A DNA stretch of 64,000 bases from Porodaedalea pini (Eukaryota; Basidiomycota; Agaricomycetes; Hymenochaetales; Hymenochaetaceae): NCBI GenBank assembly GCA_002794775.1, contig NBAY01000004.1, forward strand, positions 682,001 through 746,000. The letters are read 5' to 3'. The notes under the pieces were generated by a model that worked only from the letters and a program-made list of their open reading frames with translations, was not told the origin of the DNA and searched no databases. Made by a program: the position numbers and the translations under genes. The first letter of the stretch is position 1, and each line of letters starts with the position of its first letter. Shown piece after piece: positions 1 through 12,112 of this stretch.

Positions 1-247
1 AGTCCTTCGTTGCATCTCGCGCCGAAGACATGCATCGATGAGACCGCCATCCTCCACATTCAACAACGCGACGCGCCTGGCGATGAGCGAGAGCAAGCAT
101 GGGAGAGCGACACCGAGTTCAAAAATGACGACTCGCGTTCTCTACACCTAAATTAGGCAATGATCGACACCCAAGTCAGAATGCGACGATCCTCACTTTT
201 GCTCGTCGTCTGCGACGACGAAGACCCCGCCGTTTTCGATAACAGCC

Positions 248-1111
248 ATGGCGTCTTCGTCAAAACCCTTGCTTTTTCTGCGACGTGCACATCGAGCATA
301 TGCGACAATCTCCACAAACGGCGTTGCCGACCTTGCCCAGGCCACTTCTGCACCTTTGAAAATCAAGGACCGACGCGTACAGACTACGACAGAATTCGCT
401 CGCACCCCAAAGGAGGAACGCGCCCTCTCGCGCGTCGAGAAGAGGCAGCTTGTGCGTCCTCACGTTTTAAAGAAGACGGAGCGAAGCCGCCTGCGTGGTG
501 TTCGCGTAATGCGGCGCGCGGATGGCACGATCGGCGAGCAGATTGTCGGCCAGCGCATCTACCTCCCGAACATCATCTTCACTCTTGTGCGCAACCACAC
601 GCCGCCAGGTCAGGCGTACAACCCGCATGAAGCGACGTTCCACATCCCCCAGAACATCACTAAGACGGATGTGCGCTCGTACCTGCACGCGATTTACGGC
701 ATCGAGTGCACGTACATCCGCACGGACAACTACCTCGTGTCGATGAAGCACAGGAAAAACATCGCGACTGGCCGGCTGCAGGACAAGGGTCAGAAGAGTG
801 CTTACAAGCGCGCGGTCGTCGGTCTCAAGCAGCCGTTCTACTACCCGCAAATGGTGGAGGATATGAACGGCAAGGAGCGCTGGTTGAGGGAGGCGACTCT
901 TGAGAACTCGTTCCGCCTGAAGGACTGGAAGGAATTGCAGAAGGCTCTCAATGTCAAGTTTGAAAAGGGAACGAGGGAGAACAATGTGCCCGCTCTCGCA
1001 CAGAACTGGGACACGCGAAAAAAGATTTTCCGAAAGTTATGGGAACGCAGGGAGGAGAGGGAGAGAGCCGCTCGGGACGTCGTAAAACGAATGGAAGAAG
1101 CACGGAAGTAG
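248..1111 (+). CDS. MRP20: Mitochondrial large-subunit ribosomal protein uL23m
   Basis: Single-exon gene of 287 codons. It encodes the mitochondrial uL23 protein, which binds 23S-type rRNA near the exit of the polypeptide tunnel of the mitoribosome. The N-terminus (SSSKPLLFLRRAHRAYATIS) is rich in Arg and Ser and free of acidic residues, as expected for mitochondrial import. The uL23 core lies at about residues 95-175, with the stretches GQRIYLPNIIFTLVRNHTPP, FHIPQNITKTDVRSYLHAIY and YIRTDNYLVSMKHRK. A basic, coiled-coil-like tail closes the protein (REERERAARDVVKRMEEARK). The ATG at 248 precedes the presequence directly. The length fits fungal MRP20/uL23m, which is longer than bacterial L23. 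The family assignment rests on recognising the core, not on a search. Confidence 0.87.
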   Translation: MASSSKPLLFLRRAHRAYATISTNGVADLAQATSAPLKIKDRRVQTTTEFARTPKEERALSRVEKRQLVRPHVLKKTERSRLRGVRVMRRADGTIGEQIVGQRIYLPNIIFTLVRNHTPPGQAYNPHEATFHIPQNITKTDVRSYLHAIYGIECTYIRTDNYLVSMKHRKNIATGRLQDKGQKSAYKRAVVGLKQPFYYPQMVEDMNGKERWLREATLENSFRLKDWKELQKALNVKFEKGTRENNVPALAQNWDTRKKIFRKLWERREERERAARDVVKRMEEARK

Positions 1112-2783
1112 ATGAAATGGCGGTGTGGTACTGGAAGGGGCTTGCTTTCGAGGGTTTCACTCGTTCAATGTATGTTCTGCATTTGCAATGACTTAATATG
1201 ACTCTAGTGTCAGCTTCCTGTCGCGCAATAAGGCATCGGTATGGCTGGAACAATATCTGGAAATCCGCCTACATAGATGAGCGTGATAAAGCTCGCCTCA
1301 ATCATACTATCAGCACGTTTACTAAGGACGACTAACCGAAAGAGCCTGACAAGCTAAACGTGTACGCGCAACTGCCACCTAGTCACTTACGATAGCCAAG
1401 ATGATATTTAATCTGCGGAGTCCCAAACAAGATGTGCAGGTGCGTGCAGGTGTATAATCTTACTCAAAATGATCAAATTTTCAACAGGTCCTCCCAGGAT
1501 CATTGTGTGTAGCACGCGAAATCACGGCAAGCGCTAGTCTGACAGTACACTCTCTTGGCTGGTGTGTTTAAGGCTCACAGTCCAACGAGGCTGGATTGAA
1601 TCTAGCTAAGGACTCGTACACCAGCAGCGAATGATAGTGCTCGGAGGGCATTCATTGTGGGTACATTGACAACCCGAATAGTAAATCGCATAGCGTAGAT
1701 TCATTGAGGCGTTGATCCCAGCCCTCATAGGATCCCCCATCTAAATGGGCAAACCTTCGTCAACGGGTGGTCCAACAACTATACAAACAACCCAGGACAC
1801 ACTTGATATTCTTTCAAGTTCTCGGCTTTTTGATTTGCAAATTCATCGTCTTCTCCCACCTCTCGACTGCGATACCACGAGACGTCCTGAGTTTGACCCA
1901 TGTCGACTTCTCCGAGGTCAGCGGGGCATCTGCTGATTCTGTTGAAACATAATACATGGTACTGCTCTTGCTTGTCGTCTATTGCTAAGCCGACCGACTC
2001 TTTTCTAGACACCAAACTCGTTCCTCGGGTGACTGTATCTCTTCTGCATCTATGGTAGCAGGTGGCCTCATCTTGGACAGTGCACGAGCTTGGTATCCCA
2101 GCACCCCATCGCTCTCTTCTCTCTTTGCCTTGCTCCTCCATCATCAGTGCAACCGACCTCATAGCTGATGATGTAGTATGAGATGAGTCTTGAGGAGGCG
2201 GCAGATGTGAAAAGAATGGGATTGGGCGAGCATGATCACCCCAAGAATACGGACAACCATTGCTCGTAAGTCGCCTTATCTTTGTTTTATTCCGTTTTGG
2301 CAGAATCGATTCGGCCCAGAATCGACGAAGTTTATACTGATCGTTGTACACGCTGCTATACATAATTGCTATGTTTAGTGGATGTAGTCAAAGAGATATT
2401 CTTCCCTTGATGCTTTTGGTTTCATGTATTGAACGTGCCTCGAAGTCTACCTACAGAGCGAGGAAAACTACCAATTCGTATGTAAGCTGAGCTAAGTGAA
2501 TGGTAACTGTTTACTTCGATTTGATACAACAGAAAGTGCTGGTGGCAACAGGAAGGCTATGTGAAGCGTATGCTGAATTGAACTGGGAAATTTCAGACGT
2601 GATGATTGTGCTGAGAGGGATAATTATTGAAGGGGCTGATCTGCTTTGAATTCGGAATGGGAAACGTGAGGATCAATGGACAGACGCAACTTGGATCAAG
2701 TCTATGAAGGTCTAATTCTGTGTCTTATATCGCCTTGTTCGAGCAGAATCGAATATGAGCAAGTTTATTAGAATTGCCTAGGT
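1112..2783. other. Intergenic stretch, no supported gene
   Basis: About 1.7 kb between the uL23m gene and the end of the zinc-cluster-like gene. A 194-codon open frame on the minus strand (1779-2363) and shorter plus-strand frames from 1745 and 1767 are present. None resembles a family I know, and none shows a convincing splice pattern. I see no repeat or RNA gene here. The segment may hold untranslated regions or a short non-conserved transcript. Confidence 0.4.
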
Positions 2784-3855
2784 TTACAGATTACTCACCG
2801 AGTCGGGTACCTTTGGCGGACGAGCCTTCGTGCGCATCCTTGGAGTCGCATGTATACATGCAGAAAGACGTCCGTTACATTTCTGTGAGGGAAAGGTTGT
2901 TAGTAACAGTCTCGCGCGAAGAAATCAGAAGAAACCAAACCTTGTGGGCGAGGCGGCAAGCCTGGCATGGTGTCTTGTTCCTTTCAACGCCATTAGTCAC
3001 TGAGACCCTCAACCTTGAAGTATCAGAGACGGCAATGTCGACTTCCGGGACCAATTTAGTACGTTTTGCGGAGCGGCGCGCAGTGCCGACGGACGAACAG
3101 GCCTCGCGACTACCCGTGTTGGCCTTTCTTTTCACTACGGGATAGGTGCCAGCTCGAAGATGCTCCGAGTCGTCGTTATCCCTTTCGTCAAGGTAGTCGT
3201 GGTCGGGCTCAGACATGGGGTCTACCTGAGCCCTCCATACACAAATGCGGCGCGTCTTTTCGTCTTTCAACAATCGTGCTAATAGATCTTCCGTCGTTAG
3301 AGCGTATGACCCAATTATCCCTGCTTCCGCCTGAAATGTTTCATCTGGAAAAGGAGAACTATGCAATAGAGTAGCTCCTCCCTCCGTAGATATCTCTTGT
3401 TTGACTTTCGGATTGGCTACAGAGACCCCTGGATGTTTCTGACCATGCTGAGCGATACGAATATTTTTACTGATAGCAGGAGGTAGCATAACAGGTGCCA
3501 CTTCCTCAGTGGGAGGCTGAGGCGAAGAAGCTTGACGGTAAGTTTTTTCGACTTTATGATCGATGACTGGAGTAACAGTGTACGGATATATATCACGAGT
3601 TTTTGAACGTGGGTCATAATATTGCGGATGATAGTACCCTCCTGGATCGACAACCTCAGGATATTGGATACTTTGAGAGTGGCGATACCCAATAGGAGGC
3701 GTCCATAGCGGATAATGGTAACGCATGTACGGCTGATGATAACTGAAAGTAGCTGGAGGCCAATAGCGATTGGCACCATAAGTTGGGGTGGGGAACATGG
3801 GATAAGCAGATTGAGAGTGCGATTCGAAACCCGGATGTTGAGAATTCTGATGCAT
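2784..3855 (-). CDS. Uncharacterised protein ending in a partial Zn2Cys6-like cysteine motif
   Basis: Two-exon gene starting at ATG 3855 and stopping at 2784-2786. The 58-base intron (2883-2940, GTTTGG...TCACAG) joins the two frames without a stop. The first two thirds are rich in Tyr, Pro, His and Gln (for example YHQPYMRYHYPLWTPP) and look disordered. Near the C-terminus CQACRLAHK reads across the splice into KCNGRLSAC, giving C-x2-C-x6-C-x6-C. That is the first half of a fungal zinc cluster, placed at the C-terminus. The remaining two cysteines do not follow; the protein ends with a basic Arg/Lys/Pro tail and NL-stop. A further unrecognised intron could hide the second half, or the cluster may be degenerate. 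A nuclear DNA-binding role is possible but not shown. Confidence 0.6.
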
Positions 3856-4225
3856 GACGGTAGTAGCAGAGATAAGTCAGAGGCTCAGTGATCGTACGTG
3901 TCGGGTCCGCCGTCAGCATGCGCTTGTTAGGTGCACTACGCGGTAGCAGTGTTGGCAATCTATCGGGTGCATCTGAGCTCTCTCTCTCGGTTTCATTGAC
4001 GGACAAGCTCACCGCGGCAGTGTACGTCGTAGGCGTATGTGACTGTCAAAGTCAGAGGAGTGGGACGGCTGCGCTTTGCGCGACGTGTCGGTGTTCAAAT
4101 ATACTAGCGGAGTCTGAAATAGGGGCGCGTTTGCAGACGCGTTTATTGCGAATTCCAGGGTATCAAACTAGATTAAATAATACACAAATTCTCATACTGC
4201 CCACCAGGTTATTAGAGTATTTATG
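3856..4225. other. Short intergenic region, no gene seen
   Basis: About 370 bases between the start of the zinc-cluster-like gene and the stop codon of the upstream zinc transporter gene, both on the minus strand. It should hold the 3' end of the transporter transcript and the promoter of the downstream gene. I see no clear TATA box or repeat. Confidence 0.4.
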
Positions 4226-7200
4226 TTAGCTATTTTGAGAGCCCTCGACTTGGATCGTCAATTCTTCCAAGCCTGAGATCCTGTTCCGCAAAATTGTGTC
4301 CACGCGCTCCACGACACGTTCTACCGGCGCCCATACTGGCTTTATTGAAGAATGTGGCCCAGTAGGGTCGGAGGATGAGCTCGAGCGCTCTAGCTGGATG
4401 CGTATTGAGCCGATTAGGCTTGAGGAATCTTTTGGCCAGAAGCGCGGTGCAGAATAAGACGCCAGCCCTTCGATCATTGGCAGCTGAGGCAATTCAAAGT
4501 TTAAGTGAGCGAATACAGTGAGGTAGTGGGTGAAAGCAGAAGAGTACCTCTGCAAGTGCTTGCTTGATGTTGTCTTCCCGATCGGAGACGTCGAGACAGA
4601 GTACCTTTCCACTGTCTATCACAAGCGGGATGACACTCGCAGCAATAAGCACGGCAATGAACAGGGATGCAATGGGATCAAACCCAGTCCAGCCATAGAA
4701 TTGGATCAGCAACGTGGAAATAATCACGCCAACAGAGCCAAGAGTATCCTAAGCAAAATACACGCATGTCAGATGACAGTGAGGGCAAAGGTTTATCACG
4801 ACCACTCACAGCCATGACATGTAAAAACACGCCACGCATGTTATGACTGTGCCCTTCATGCTCGCCTCCATGACTATGACTATGATCATGCAGGTTCGGC
4901 ACGTGCCCGCCATGAGAGTGGTCATGATGCTGCGCAAAATGAGCATCGTGCCCAAACTGATAGCTCGGCGTCAGTGGCGACGCAGGATTGTTCTCAGAAG
5001 GCGTCGGAGAAAGAAGGCCAGATGATGGCACCATACTCGGTGTGCGCGTGTGCCGTGCCGTGTGGGGTGCATTTGGAAGCAGATGACCGTTATGTCCTGG
5101 GGCAGGGCTGAGTGGTGGACTATGATCGTGTCCGGCGGGTATATGCAACGACACAGAACGAGTGTGGAAGCGCGACGTGGTCGGCGGCGCAGACATCGGT
5201 ATACTTGCCCCATTCACCTGCGGAGCATGTAAATGGCCATCCTCGTGCCCGTGGTCGTGTGCGGAAGACGACACAGTCGGCGATGCATAATGCGGTGTGA
5301 GTCCATGGTTGAGCGCCTGGTGGTCGTCATGGCCATGGTGATGCTCTCCCGAGCAGATTTCGGGAGAGTGGAATGTTACCGGAGAGTTCGCGGTGGGAGA
5401 GTGACTATGGCTATGGTCGTGATCGTGATCGTGGTCGTGTCCATGATCATGGTGAGAGTGCGAAACACGGAGCTCGGGAGAGTGCGAGTGACCGTGGCCA
5501 TGATCTCCATGCGAACTAGACTCTCCACCATGAGAATGACCATGCGAATGTGAATGTCCCTACATGGTAAACAGTATTATTGTCCCATTCTCACTGGAGT
5601 GAAAGAAGATTGGCCTACGTGATGAAGGTGTCCACCCATAGCAAACATTCCGAATAGGTTGACAGCAAGCCCAAGTGAACTTACTAGGAGCAGCTGGCTC
5701 GTGTTCATCTCAGGTGGATCCAGGCTACAAGACGGAACTGAGCCGAGCTCTGAGCCAATATATCGGAGACAAATTCACTCACATGCGCTGGATAGCTTCG
5801 AAGACAATGAATATGGATATGAGGATGAGGAAAATACCATTTGCAAACCCAGACAGGGTTTCGATCCTCCCATACCTACGTTTATTTTTCATTCATTTAA
5901 GGGTGCATATGTGACCTGAGAAAGACTAACCCATAGGTGAAGCGCTCATTTGGGGGCCAGGTAGCCATGACGGAAGCGAAGAGACCCATTCCGATAGCCA
6001 TGCAGTCGAACGCCATATGAATCGCTACGGAATGGATGAATATTTCGGCTTAAAATGAAGTCGGACTGGGCTGACCATCAGAGATAAGTCCAAGGCTGTT
6101 TGTCCAAACACCGTAAAGCATCTGGACGAGCATGTATGCAAGATTCAGCACGAGGAAGTAGAACATCTTCCGCGACTCTGGATTCGCAAGGACTGTCTTC
6201 AGGTAGGCCTTTGCAAGACGAATCGTTGGTGTCCGCGGCGGTCCACCAAGGGTTTGCGAGCTGTCCGGCGCCGATCCTATAAACGATCCACTGAATTAAA
6301 CGTGTTATTTTTCCACTTTTTTTTTACCGGCCTTACCGTAGAAGAGCAGGGCGCCCACGATGCAGTCCGTCCATGAAGGTATTTGAGAGAATGCCAGCGG
6401 GCCAAGTATGAGAGCCGACACTAATGTGCTTGTGTACGAAGCTGAGAAGTGTTTCGCCGGTAATGCAATAGCGCTAACGGACGCTCGGGTGCTCGGGGTG
6501 AGATATAGAACGGAATAGGCGAGCGCGGGCAGAGCAACTAAAGAGAAGACGGGCGGTGCCGGTGCCTCTGGAGATTCATACTTGAGCACATTTAGTCTAT
6601 GAGAGTTCGCAGAGTGGATAAGGACACGTACGACTAAGGTTTTGAAGAGGTAGAAAGGAAGAGCGATGACCGTCGCTCCAAGCGTACACGCCATACTCGC
6701 AGCCTTTGAACCCAGAGAGGGAGCAAGAACGCCTTGGGTGTGGTCGAGACTAACTGTGGAGAGGCCGTACAAAAACAGGACTACGTAGCCTGGGATAGCG
6801 AGTCTGACATTCGACAGCGTAAAGCCCATGTCCGAGATGAAGGACAGGAAGAATGCAACTAGAAGCGCAGCTGTCTTGCGTACCTGTGACACAGATTATC
6901 ACTCGGACGCCAGCTGACTTGAAAATGCTTGACTTACAGAGTCGCGGTGGATGAGTACGTCGACCCAGAAAGACGCGAAATGCGTGAATAAAACAACCCT
7001 GCAGACCAGAGTTAACCAGCGGAAGCCATGATCGGAGCAACACTCACCTTATCGCAGAAATCCTATAAAGTGCAGTCAACAGGCAAGCCTGCTGAACGAA
7101 AAGCATCAAAGATGCAATACCAAGGACCGACCACTATATTCACAGAATTGCGCGATAAGCTTAGCTTGTAGCTGCATGTAATTTTAGCGGGAGCTGACCT

Positions 7201-7552
7201 CGATCCTTGTATTCATTCTCTTGCTAAGCTCCTGCCTCATTCCTTCCCATACTAAGACAGCAAGTCCAGCAAATGCGAGAACCCGAATGAGCACCCAAAA
7301 GACGCCAAGGTGCATGTCATCAGACAATAGCCAGTCTTTTCCGGCGTCAAGAGAAGCGACAAGGAGAATGTTGGACAGAACGAGGTGGGCGAGGAGAGGG
7401 ACCGGGAGGCTTTACAAGACGATACATGTGGATTTAAATTCAGTTAAATTTGATTTCAAGCTTGAAGTACATAGTATGACATACGATGCAGATGATACGC
7501 GCGAGGGGTTGAGCGCGACCTTTGAACGCGTCTTTGAATTTGGTGTTGCCAT
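4226..7552 (-). CDS. MSC2: Cation diffusion facilitator zinc transporter, MSC2/ZnT5 type
   Basis: Multi-exon gene, about ten short introns, starting at ATG 7552 (AAAATGG context) and stopping at 4226. MSC2/ZnT5-type carriers move zinc into the ER and Golgi. The N-terminal half is a string of hydrophobic helices (LPVPLLAHLVLSNILLVASL near 7400, then FFLSFISDMGFTL and VVLFLYGLSTVSL in 6890-6750), the extra membrane region typical of this subfamily. The CDF core follows with SLGLISDAIHMAFDCMAIG (about 6070-6010), which carries the zinc-site D and H residues, and the helix SSLGLAVNLFGMFAMGG. A very His-rich loop (alternating H with D, S or G, about 5550-4850) precedes the last helices (VGVIISTLLIQFYGWTG, FIAVLIAASVIPLV). 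The C-terminal cytoplasmic domain ends VEGSQNS. Introns were placed by GT-AG and frame; one possible 51-base intron near 6600 is optional. The gene is divergent from the F-box gene at 7884. Confidence 0.85.
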
Positions 7553-7883
7553 TTTCTTCTGATTGCTGGGGTCAACAGAGTCAAGATGGCATTGCCGGTG
7601 CTGCAAGGAGTTTGCCAAGGGGTAAGAAAGCCAGCAAACGAGTAAGGACAGTCAATTCAGAGCGCACGAAGCCGACAGATGCCAGACACCAACGTTGGCG
7701 TCTCTTCTGATCGACGCGTCGGCTATGGTCCACAACTTAAATCGCAACGCCAAACATTGGCCTACGCAACTCAGCTATTTCCTGTCACGTCGCTGCGGCG
7801 CCCTTTCTCAAAGACGTGGGTAATCTGCTGCATTTTGCTTTCTGTATCCCCACATAGGGGTGTCGATTTAACAACTAGTGGCC

Positions 7884-9605
7884 ATGCAAAGAGTCCAAGA
7901 TGAATCTACTCGCAGCGTCGTGAAAAGACTAGCTACAACGTTCAATGCTATGGACAGCTTTATGGAACTATATGACGATGATAAGGATCCGCAGTCAGTG
8001 CTTCTACTTGTTTTCTATCATTATAATTGTTAACTGTCTCGTCGATTTTCCAGGCCAGACGTTCCGAGTTTCAACCCTGTGTTCAGCGATCTTTCAAAGT
8101 GTTCCGACGAGGAAGCTTTCTCTGCCATTACGAACATCAGAGAGATTAAGAAGGATCTCGATGGGATTTCGCAGCTGCTCGTCGGCCGTATCGCGAGGAT
8201 CAAAACAGCTCGCAAGCTCGAAGAAGGCTTTGAGAAGCTTCCTCCAGAGATCATGGCTCATGTATTCATGTATGGATACACCCCGAACACTGCAGGAGCT
8301 CGATATGCTTTCAAGCTCTCGAAAGTCTGCCAAAGGTTTCGAGCCATCGCATTAGGTACGCCCACTTTGTGGGCTACGCTTACCAATTCTATACCTCGGA
8401 AATTGTTGGATTTATGCATAGTTCGATCCAGAAACTCCGGGATTACTGTGTCTGTGAACGGTAACGCCCTTGACAGTGACTTTCGTCTGGATATGGAGAC
8501 TTTCTTGTATGCTATAGGCGTGACGTGCAACCGATGGGTTGACTTCGTCTACTTCTATCCCGACATCGACGAGGACGGTGCAGAAATCCTTACTGAGCTA
8601 AAGCAAATTCGTAGCGCAACCGCAGGCATCACGTTACCCCACCTACGAAAAATCCATGCGTCAATCGACCCGGCGGTTTCTTTCGGTTCCGCTTTCGATT
8701 TTTCAAAGATATTTTTTTCTACTTGGGTCACCCCTGCTCTGACTGAATTTAGCGGCATATGTGTCTACCCATGTCTTTCCACCGCATCTATGCTTACGAA
8801 ATGCACTCTCGTTGTTCGGAATGTCGACGCTAGACACGAGCGTATCGTGCTTCTTCTCCGGAATATGTCGAACTTCTCCAACTTAAAGGATTTGATTTTC
8901 CACTTTCGTATTGTCGATGATTACGAAGAAGATACTCGTCTCGCGGATATCGACCTTAGTATCATTCCTCCCTTCGGCTCCTTGGAATCACTTTCAATCT
9001 TCCATGAAAGGGGAGATGATTGTTCGCATGGTTGGACAGACTTCGATTCTGCTCATGCTCTCAAGTTCATATTCTCCCATCTTGATTTCCCAAACCTTTC
9101 GACGTTACGTTGCAAACTCCTCATTGAAGGAGACAGCTTCAAAGAGTTTAGGGAAGTGTTGCCGAGCAAAGAACGGTGCCCAAGACTTCGTCACCTTACT
9201 CTCATACATTGTCACTTTGAACGCGACGGCTGGGAATCTGACACGATTACTGGACAGGGTAGTGGAGGACTGGAGGTTCTCTTATTCAAGTTCCCTCAGA
9301 TCCATCATTTGGAGATCAATGCACCTCATATGTATTCGCCGGGGATTGCGGAACTCTTCAACTCCATGAGCCGCCATTCGAGCGAGAGCCTTCCGCATCT
9401 TCGTACCCTCACCCTTCATTCAGCAACAGCAGGATTGGCACGCACGGTCGCGATATTGTATCAGGGAGGTTTGGAACATGTGAAGGACTGGGACTTCAGC
9501 CTTGAAAAACTGAAGATAACCTCGTGGGCGCTGCCAGTGGATGACGATGTTGTGATGGCGCTTGCAGATATTTTAGGCGATAAGGTAGAATATGTTAGCA
9601 CCTAA
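7884..9605 (+). CDS. F-box domain protein with LRR-like C-terminal region
   Basis: Two exons: 7884-7993 and 8054-9605, joined by a 60-base intron (GTCAGT...TTCCAG) that restores a CAG codon and keeps the frame. The product has about 550 residues. A helical N-terminal part (DLDGISQLLVGRIARIKTAR) precedes an F-box-like motif, FEKLPPEIMAHVFMYGY followed by LSKVCQRFRAIALGTPTLWA. The rest shows the spaced Leu/Phe pattern of degenerate LRRs common in agaricomycete F-box families. Such proteins act as substrate receptors of SCF ubiquitin ligases by binding Skp1 through the F-box. The substrate cannot be told. The start sits about 330 bases from the divergent zinc transporter start at 7552, so the two may share a promoter region. 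It is not closely similar to the F-box gene at 10556-12112. Confidence 0.82.
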
Positions 9606-10555
9606 AAGGTACGCCAGCGCTGCTTCCTCACCCTCCCTGCCCTGTCAGTTTTCATCACAAGCCTTCGCTAATTCTTCTCTATCCGTAGTCTCAACCTGCT
9701 CGTTCACAAGCGCAATCAAGTTTATACTTATAATGACGGCGATAGCATTAGTGGCTGTCGCTGAGAGCAGGTCTTATCTTGTGGCGAGGTGTAAACTTAG
9801 GACATTCACTGGCATATGCATATAAAATCACTGGAAGATAGCCCAGTTAACATGGATGCAACGAGTCACAGAGCCATGGCGTACTTGAAACACAAAGCAG
9901 AATGCTTGCTTCACATAAAGCTTCGCAACGCAACGAAGACCAGGCGACCGAAGTTCGGTGTGCGATCAGGCTGTATTAAAGAAATTGTCTCAATCGTCAT
10001 AGACATCACGTCAATTTCGGGAGGCTGTAATTTTTGTACTAGACTACACGGACAAGGAACCACTGTATGACGGTTTAAAGCTTTGACATTGACTGCTGAG
10101 CCTTACAAGATCGCAAGCACGAGAAGGCTCGCATTGACTTCGGTCTCTTCGTGTCAAAGGGTATTTGCTACTCACACATCCAGAAGACGTAGTAAATTAT
10201 TAGTTTCCGACCTTACGATAGTACTGTCGATTGTTGTAATGTTTATCGCTTGTTGTCAAAGTACCACATGCGCGGCCCAAGCCTGAGTTATGATCTTAAA
10301 TATAATTTTTACACAGGGGACCACTATCACATTCTGAATGGGTGCGACACAGGCGAAACGATTGGACAAGCAGTATCGGGTTGCAAGATAGCTGATCGTA
10401 ACAGAAGAGAGGCACGCGGGTGAATAAACGAGAATCAAATCTAAAATGAATATGAGACTGGCTCTTTGAGGTTTGAGATCATATAAGTAAAATAGACGTA
10501 CTGATAGTAAACTTATTTTCTTTGTCCTTTATCAGGAGAGGGCTTCTACCCTCTA
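9606..10555. other. Intergenic stretch between convergent F-box genes
   Basis: About 950 bases between the 3' ends of two convergent genes. All frames are short and have no recognisable motif. The sequence is AT-richer than the flanking genes, for example around 10280-10310 and 10440-10530. Both 3' untranslated regions should lie here. I see no tRNA, repeat or transposon end. Confidence 0.4.
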
Positions 10556-12112
10556 TCAGTCGCTGCCACATACAGCAAAATAAGCTTCCAAGGAATCGTC
10601 GGAGCCCGTGCCTCCGTAACCGTAATCCGGATCTCCGCAATCATAGCCGTCCCAATCATTCGCCTCATTATGCACTGGCTTACGTTCTTGTATGTCTAGC
10701 CCTTCCATGCGACATCGAAGAAGCTCTTCCGAGTAAGGGAAATCCCAGGACCATTTGAGGTCATTGAATGTTACAGTCTTCAAGCACCTTTCGTCTCCTA
10801 CGGTCAAGCGATCCCAGCGTGAGCAGATCATGGATATCAACTCTCGAGAGCACACGGAGGGATTACCACAATTTCGGAACGTGATAGACTCGAGTTTGGG
10901 GCATATGTGTGTACCTGAGCCCATCGTCAGACGCACGATTAAATTACAAAACTCTGGTGAGTCGAAATTGTCCTTGGAGATCGTGAGTATTCGAAGCGTC
11001 GGCACGCATCCCAAGCATTGCAGGATTTCTGCGGTGTTGCATCCGCTAAGAGCTAGACTTTCCACGGCGGCTTTTGATCTCGATAACAATGCATACAGCC
11101 CACAGGCCGACGGTCCTCCTCTCAGGTCCAGTGTAAGCTCCTTCAAGGCAGGAAGGCATACGTTTTCCGATATATGCCGTACAGCCTCGTGGTATGTTGA
11201 TTCAAGCGTCAGCAAGGATAAATTGGGAAGAGTTGTGCAAGGGATTTCGGTGGCGGAGTTGAAGTAGGTGCCACCGGAGAGAAGTTTGACATCTGCTGCA
11301 ATGAACTCCTTTAGGGAGGGGGAGGCCTGTATGATCATTAGACAATCATGCCAAGAAAGATCATGCAGACTCTTATCCCCTGCTTCAGAGACTTGAAGAC
11401 GCCGCGATAAAGAAACGTCGACGAGTTTATTGAACACAAAGTTTCCATTGAGATGCAAGGTCAAAGATCCCGTGAGGAACAGCCGTCGCAAAAGAGGCGC
11501 ATGGGCTAAATGAATGTGAAAACTTGAGCTTCCAGGACCCGTATTAAAGCTCAATCGAAGAGTCTCGAGAGTGGGTAGATTCGACAACTTCACTGGAATT
11601 CCATGAAAGATGTATTCTGTATTCCATTTGATGTCGATGCTCCTAAAGCGGGTTTGGTTGTTGACTATAAGGGACGATAGTTCATCGTAGTCCTTAGACT
11701 GAGCGCCCCGTATGTCAATGGATAAGTCCAAGGGCGCCTGCTTTGATCTGAGCAAAAACATATTGAGCGCTTTCCAAGGAAAACATGACCATTCCTTGGC
11801 ATCATTGCTCCTAAAAACAGACCATAGACTGGGTGACGAGAGGGCGATCGTCCGCCAACGCCGGCAGACAGCTGCGACGTTCATTGGTGCACTTTTATTC
11901 CAGTTTTGGTGCGTAAACACAGGCTGGCCATGGTCATTCGCAAGAAGCGCTTGCGAGAATATTTCGATGAGGATGTCCGCCATGACGATTTGGATCGGTG
12001 AATGGGTACTGTTCTGCTGTGTGCGACAACTAGCGTCACTGTCTATCGGGTCTGGATGACTCTGAGCTTCCTGCATCTTCCTTTTCCTCGCTTGACGCTG
12101 CGAATCCTTCAA
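10556..12112 (-). CDS. F-box/LRR-like protein, intact copy of a duplicated family
   Basis: Single open frame of 518 codons. The N-terminus is basic (SQRQARKRKMQ), followed by the F-box region MADILIEIFSQALL and MNVAAVCRRWRTIALSSPSL, then LW. The rest has repeated Leu-rich segments (LSNLPTLETLRLSF, LPALKELTLDLRGG, VPTLRILTISKDN) of the degenerate LRR type, and an acidic Gly/Tyr/Asp-rich tail ending CGSD. It probably serves as an SCF ubiquitin-ligase adaptor. It is clearly paralogous, end to end, to the broken copy at 56257-57757: both share NVAAVCRRWRTIALSSPSLW, EEILQCL/AEIMQCL-like repeats and the SMICSRWD motif. This copy has no frame break and is likely the functional one. Confidence 0.85.
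   Translation of the reverse strand: MKDSQRQARKRKMQEAQSHPDPIDSDASCRTQQNSTHSPIQIVMADILIEIFSQALLANDHGQPVFTHQNWNKSAPMNVAAVCRRWRTIALSSPSLWSVFRSNDAKEWSCFPWKALNMFLLRSKQAPLDLSIDIRGAQSKDYDELSSLIVNNQTRFRSIDIKWNTEYIFHGIPVKLSNLPTLETLRLSFNTGPGSSSFHIHLAHAPLLRRLFLTGSLTLHLNGNFVFNKLVDVSLSRRLQVSEAGDKSLHDLSWHDCLMIIQASPSLKEFIAADVKLLSGGTYFNSATEIPCTTLPNLSLLTLESTYHEAVRHISENVCLPALKELTLDLRGGPSACGLYALLSRSKAAVESLALSGCNTAEILQCLGCVPTLRILTISKDNFDSPEFCNLIVRLTMGSGTHICPKLESITFRNCGNPSVCSRELISMICSRWDRLTVGDERCLKTVTFNDLKWSWDFPYSEELLRCRMEGLDIQERKPVHNEANDWDGYDCGDPDYGYGGTGSDDSLEAYFAVCGSD

Noticed and set aside
1779..2363. 194-codon minus frame as a gene
   Set aside because: No domain, no composition typical of its neighbours and no supporting splice structure; kept only as a note in the intergenic entry.
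7553..7618. Upstream extension of the zinc transporter frame to 7618
   Set aside because: The extension starts at TTG, not ATG. The ATG at 7552 has a favourable context and no in-frame ATG lies between.
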